DNA from: an uncultured Clostridia bacterium
GTDB taxonomy: Bacteria > Bacillota > Clostridia > Lachnospirales > Lachnospiraceae
DNA: 8,128 nucleotides
Direction: 5' to 3'
NCBI GenBank assembly: GCA_947178015.1
Contig: CAMWWW010000092.1
Coordinates: forward strand, 1 to 8,128
Shown here: positions 5,981 to 8,128 of the stretch, piece by piece
Numbering within the stretch: position 1 is the first letter of the stretch
How the letters are laid out: the number at the start of each line of letters is the position of its first letter
Notes under the pieces: model-generated
The model's database searches: none
Seen by the model: only the letters and a program-made list of their open reading frames with translations
Told to the model about the DNA's origin: nothing
Made by a program: the position numbers and the translations under genes

Positions 5981-6666
5981 GTGACAATTATTCCCTGAGA
6001 GGAAGAGTATTTCACGAAATTCGGGAAGGAATTTTATCCGGGAAATATAAACAGCGGGAGGAGCTGAAAGAAAATACACTGGCACATGAGCTTGGGGTAA
6101 GTAGGACTCCCGTGAGAGAAGCACTAAGGCAGTTAGAATTAGAGGGACTGGTTCGTATTATTCCAAATAAGGGAGCTTATGTGATAGGACTTACCGAGCA
6201 GGATATTTGGGATATTTATGCCGCCCGCTCCATGCTGGAGGGACTTTGCGCCAGATGGGCGACAGAGCATATCACGCCGGAGCAGAAAAAGGAGCTTGCA
6301 GAAAATGTGGAGCTTGCAGAATTTTATGCACAGAAGGGAAACTATACACAGGTCTGCGAGCTAGATACTAGATTTCACGAGATTTTATATCAGGCATCAA
6401 AAAGCAGAATTATGGAACATATGATGTTGAACTTTCATCATTATGTGGAGAGAGTCCGCCGCATGTCTTTGGCGACAGAAGGAAGAGCAAAGGAGTCCAA
6501 CAAAGAACACCGGCTGATCTTGCAGGCAATCGAAGAAAAAAAGCCCGAACGAGCAGAGGAGCTTGCACATCAACATGTGCTGAGCACAGTGCAGAACATA
6601 GACAATTATGGGCTTAAAAATTTATTGGAGGCATCCGGCAAAGCAGAAAGAAAAGAATCCGTTTGA
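5971..6666 (+). CDS. GntR-family transcriptional regulator, FCD (FadR) class
   Basis: A 231-residue one-component regulator. Residues 5-75 form the winged helix-turn-helix (LAHELGVSRTPVREALRQLELEGLV, then wing NKGAYV). Residues about 80-215 form the all-helical FCD ligand-binding domain. Asp132, His136, His180 and His202 have nearly the spacing of the Asp-His-His-His metal site of Thermotoga TM0439, so a metal-assisted carboxylate ligand is likely; citrate or a related acid is my inference from the context. The ATG lies inside the last codons of the citrate synthase gene, and GAGGAG is 14 nt upstream, too far for ideal initiation, so translation is probably coupled. It is the best candidate to bind the TTGTATACAA palindrome at 4527-4536 and repress its own operon. 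Confidence 0.92.
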   Translation: MDISDNYSLRGRVFHEIREGILSGKYKQREELKENTLAHELGVSRTPVREALRQLELEGLVRIIPNKGAYVIGLTEQDIWDIYAARSMLEGLCARWATEHITPEQKKELAENVELAEFYAQKGNYTQVCELDTRFHEILYQASKSRIMEHMMLNFHHYVERVRRMSLATEGRAKESNKEHRLILQAIEEKKPERAEELAHQHVLSTVQNIDNYGLKNLLEASGKAERKESV

Positions 6667-6671
6667 CGGAT
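6657..6671 (+). other. Small hairpin at the regulator stop codon
   Basis: ATCCGT (6657-6662) and ACGGAT (6666-6671) form a 6-bp stem with loop TTG; the stop TGA (6664-6666) sits in the loop and its last base opens the right arm. No U-run follows, so it is not a terminator. It could tune mRNA stability between regulator and dehydrogenase, or be chance. Confidence 0.3.
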
Positions 6672-6702
6672 GAAATAACAACAAAAAAACAGGAGGAACG
6701 AT

Positions 6703-7911
6703 ATGGAGAAAATAAAAATGACCACTCCCATGGTGGAGATGGACGGCGATGAGATGACAAGGGTTCTCTGGAAGCTGATTAAAGAGGAGCTATTAATCCC
6801 ATTTGTGGAGCTGAAAACAGAATATTATGATCTGGGACTTGAATACCGCAATGAGACAGATGACAAGGTAACGATCGATTCCGCACTTGCGACAAAAAAA
6901 TATGGAGTTGCAGTAAAGTGTGCAACCATCACGCCAAACGCTGACAGAGTGAAGGAATATAACTTAAAAGAAATGTGGAAAAGTCCAAATGGCACCATCC
7001 GAGCGATCTTGGATGGAACCGTATTCCGCGCTCCGATCATTGTGAAAGGAATTGAGCCATACGTTCGGAATTGGGAAAAGCCCATCACAATCGCAAGACA
7101 TGCCTATGGAGACGTATATAAAGCCGCGGAGATGAAAATCCCATGTGCTGGAAAATGCGAGCTGGTCTACACAAAAGAAGATGGAGAAGAGGTGCGCGAG
7201 CTGATTCATGAATTTAAAGGCCCCGGAATTCTTCAAGGAATACATAACCTAAACAGCTCCATTGAAAGCTTTGCCAGAAGCTGCTTTAACTTTGCAGTGG
7301 ACACCAGACAAGATTTATGGTTTTCCAGCAAGGACACCATATCCAAAAAATACGATCACACCTTTAAAGATATTTTTCAAGAGATCTACGAGAAAGAATA
7401 CGCAGAAAAATTTCAGGAGCTTGGCATAGAATACTTTTATACTTTGATTGACGATGCAGTGGCTCGGGTAATTCGCTCAAACGGCGGTTTTATCTGGGCA
7501 TGCAAAAACTATGACGGGGATGTAATGAGCGATATGCTGGCGACGGCCTTCGGCTCCCTGTCCATGATGACATCCGTTCTGGTATCACCAGATGGAAAAT
7601 ATGAGTACGAGGCAGCACATGGAACCGTACAGAGACATTATTATAAACATCTAAAAGGAGAAGAAACCTCCACCAATCCACTAGCCACTATTTTTGCATG
7701 GACAGGAGCTTTAAGAAAGCGCGGAGAATTAGACGCCATCCCTGAGCTTTCCACATTTGCAGATAAGCTGGAAAAAGCATGCATCGATACCGTAGAATCT
7801 GGAAAAATGACAAAAGATTTGGCACTGATCACCAATTTATCCTATGTAGAATCTCTAAATACAGAGGGATTTATAAAAGCAGTACGCAAAACACTAGAAG
7901 CATCTTTATAA
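6703..7911 (+). CDS. icd: Isocitrate dehydrogenase, NADP-dependent, eukaryote-like (type II)
   Basis: Oxidatively decarboxylates isocitrate to 2-oxoglutarate, giving NADPH. At 402 residues the protein is full length and complete. It follows the human cytosolic IDH1 pattern closely, with the same numbering for substrate residues: Ser94, Asn96 and Arg100 in SPNGTIR, Arg109 in GTVFR, Arg132 in ARHAYGD. WACKNYDGDV with its metal-binding Asp residues and AAHGTVQRHY (His306, Arg311, His312) follow; the Arg-His pair indicates NADP rather than NAD. It is unlike the E. coli-type bacterial enzyme. AGGAGG (6691-6696) lies 6 nt before the ATG. The 36-nt gap after the regulator holds no visible promoter, so it is the last gene of the citrate synthase operon and supplies 2-oxoglutarate for glutamate synthesis. 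Confidence 0.95.
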   Translation: MEKIKMTTPMVEMDGDEMTRVLWKLIKEELLIPFVELKTEYYDLGLEYRNETDDKVTIDSALATKKYGVAVKCATITPNADRVKEYNLKEMWKSPNGTIRAILDGTVFRAPIIVKGIEPYVRNWEKPITIARHAYGDVYKAAEMKIPCAGKCELVYTKEDGEEVRELIHEFKGPGILQGIHNLNSSIESFARSCFNFAVDTRQDLWFSSKDTISKKYDHTFKDIFQEIYEKEYAEKFQELGIEYFYTLIDDAVARVIRSNGGFIWACKNYDGDVMSDMLATAFGSLSMMTSVLVSPDGKYEYEAAHGTVQRHYYKHLKGEETSTNPLATIFAWTGALRKRGELDAIPELSTFADKLEKACIDTVESGKMTKDLALITNLSYVESLNTEGFIKAVRKTLEASL

Positions 7912-7971
7912 AAACCGATTGTCATGTTGTTCGGACAAAATGCAAAAAAGAAAAAAGAGTAAAAATTGATA

Positions 7972-8034
7972 TCGAAAATGACAATATGATTATGTATTAA
8001 ATAAAGTATAGGAGATTTGTATAATCATTTTCGA
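7972..8034. repeat. Inverted repeat downstream of icd
   Basis: TCGAAAATGA (7972-7981) and TCATTTTCGA (8025-8034) are perfect 10-bp inverted copies separated by 43 AT-rich nt. A competing pair, TGATTAT (7986-7992) and ATAATCA (8021-8027), overlaps it. There is no clear U-run terminator. This stretch after icd otherwise shows no convincing gene. Confidence 0.4.
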
Positions 8035-8128
8035 GGATGGTCCGCATAGTCAGCCCTGCTATTTCCTCCGTCACCCCGCTCTCGCTTAGTGAAAAACATA
8101 GCGGACGCTAAGCTCGTGAGAAACCTCG
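8032..8128. repeat. Palindrome-rich element bounded by CGAGG and CCTCG
   Basis: A more GC-rich stretch in AT-rich surroundings with nested complementary pairs: CGAGG (8032-8036) with CCTCG (8124-8128), GTCCGC (8040-8045) with GCGGAC (8101-8106), and GCTTAG (8084-8089) with CTAAGC (8108-8113), the last pair competing with the second. It could be a dispersed intergenic palindromic element, a structured RNA or a non-autonomous insertion. The window ends on the outer arm, so its true boundary is unknown. I do not recognise it as a named RNA family. Confidence 0.4.

Noticed and set aside
7914..7946. Rho-independent terminator just after icd
   Set aside because: TTGTC/GACAA and CCGA/TCGG pairs are only 4-5 bp and are followed by an A-rich, not T-rich, tract.
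7779..8000. Frame overlapping the icd 3' end
   Set aside because: It runs out of frame through conserved icd codons into AT-rich intergenic DNA and has no ribosome binding site.

Overview
The window looks like chromosomal DNA from an anaerobic Firmicute of the class Clostridia, most likely a Lachnospiraceae-type gut bacterium. This rests on recognition of protein families without a search: a Y-family polymerase and a short SPF-type YolD-like partner of the kind common there, a Re-citrate synthase, a zinc-ribbon large serine recombinase, strong Shine-Dalgarno sites and moderately AT-rich DNA.

Left part (1-4370) is accessory and partly decayed. It opens with a tandem array (about 19-20 bp half-units, 39 bp full units) whose units resemble the first codons of the adjacent recombinase frame. 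The recombinase (108-1499) lacks the N-terminal strand with the catalytic serine. Its 3' end runs into a subtilisin-family protease frame (1481-2323) that lacks the start of its own catalytic domain, including the catalytic Asp. An apparently intact Y-family translesion polymerase (2342-3871) follows 18 nt later. Its stop overlaps the start of a YolD-like protein of only 58 codons (3868-4044), which looks 3'-truncated. A small convergent minus-strand gene of unknown function (4102-4368) has a TTG start supported by its ribosome binding site. Three broken genes around an intact polymerase suggest a rearrangement hot spot or the edge of an old integrated element.

Right part (4455-7911) is a coherent metabolic operon. 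A strong sigma-A-type promoter (TTGACA, 17 nt, TACAAT) is overlaid by palindromes. It drives a Re-type citrate synthase (4586-5980), an overlapping FCD-class GntR regulator (5971-6666) and an NADP-type isocitrate dehydrogenase (6703-7911). Together the enzymes make 2-oxoglutarate for glutamate from oxaloacetate and acetyl-CoA by an incomplete oxidative TCA branch; aconitase is needed but is not in the window. The regulator probably binds the TTGTATACAA palindrome on the -10 element and controls its own operon.

The last 217 nt (7912-8128) hold no convincing gene. They contain inverted repeats, including a palindrome-rich stretch bounded by CGAGG and CCTCG that reaches the window edge.

The best candidates for something new are the minisatellite grown from recombinase coding sequence, the recombinase/subtilase junction, and the dense TTGTA/TACAA operator array before the citrate synthase. 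I do not see clear evidence of a wholly new multi-gene system.
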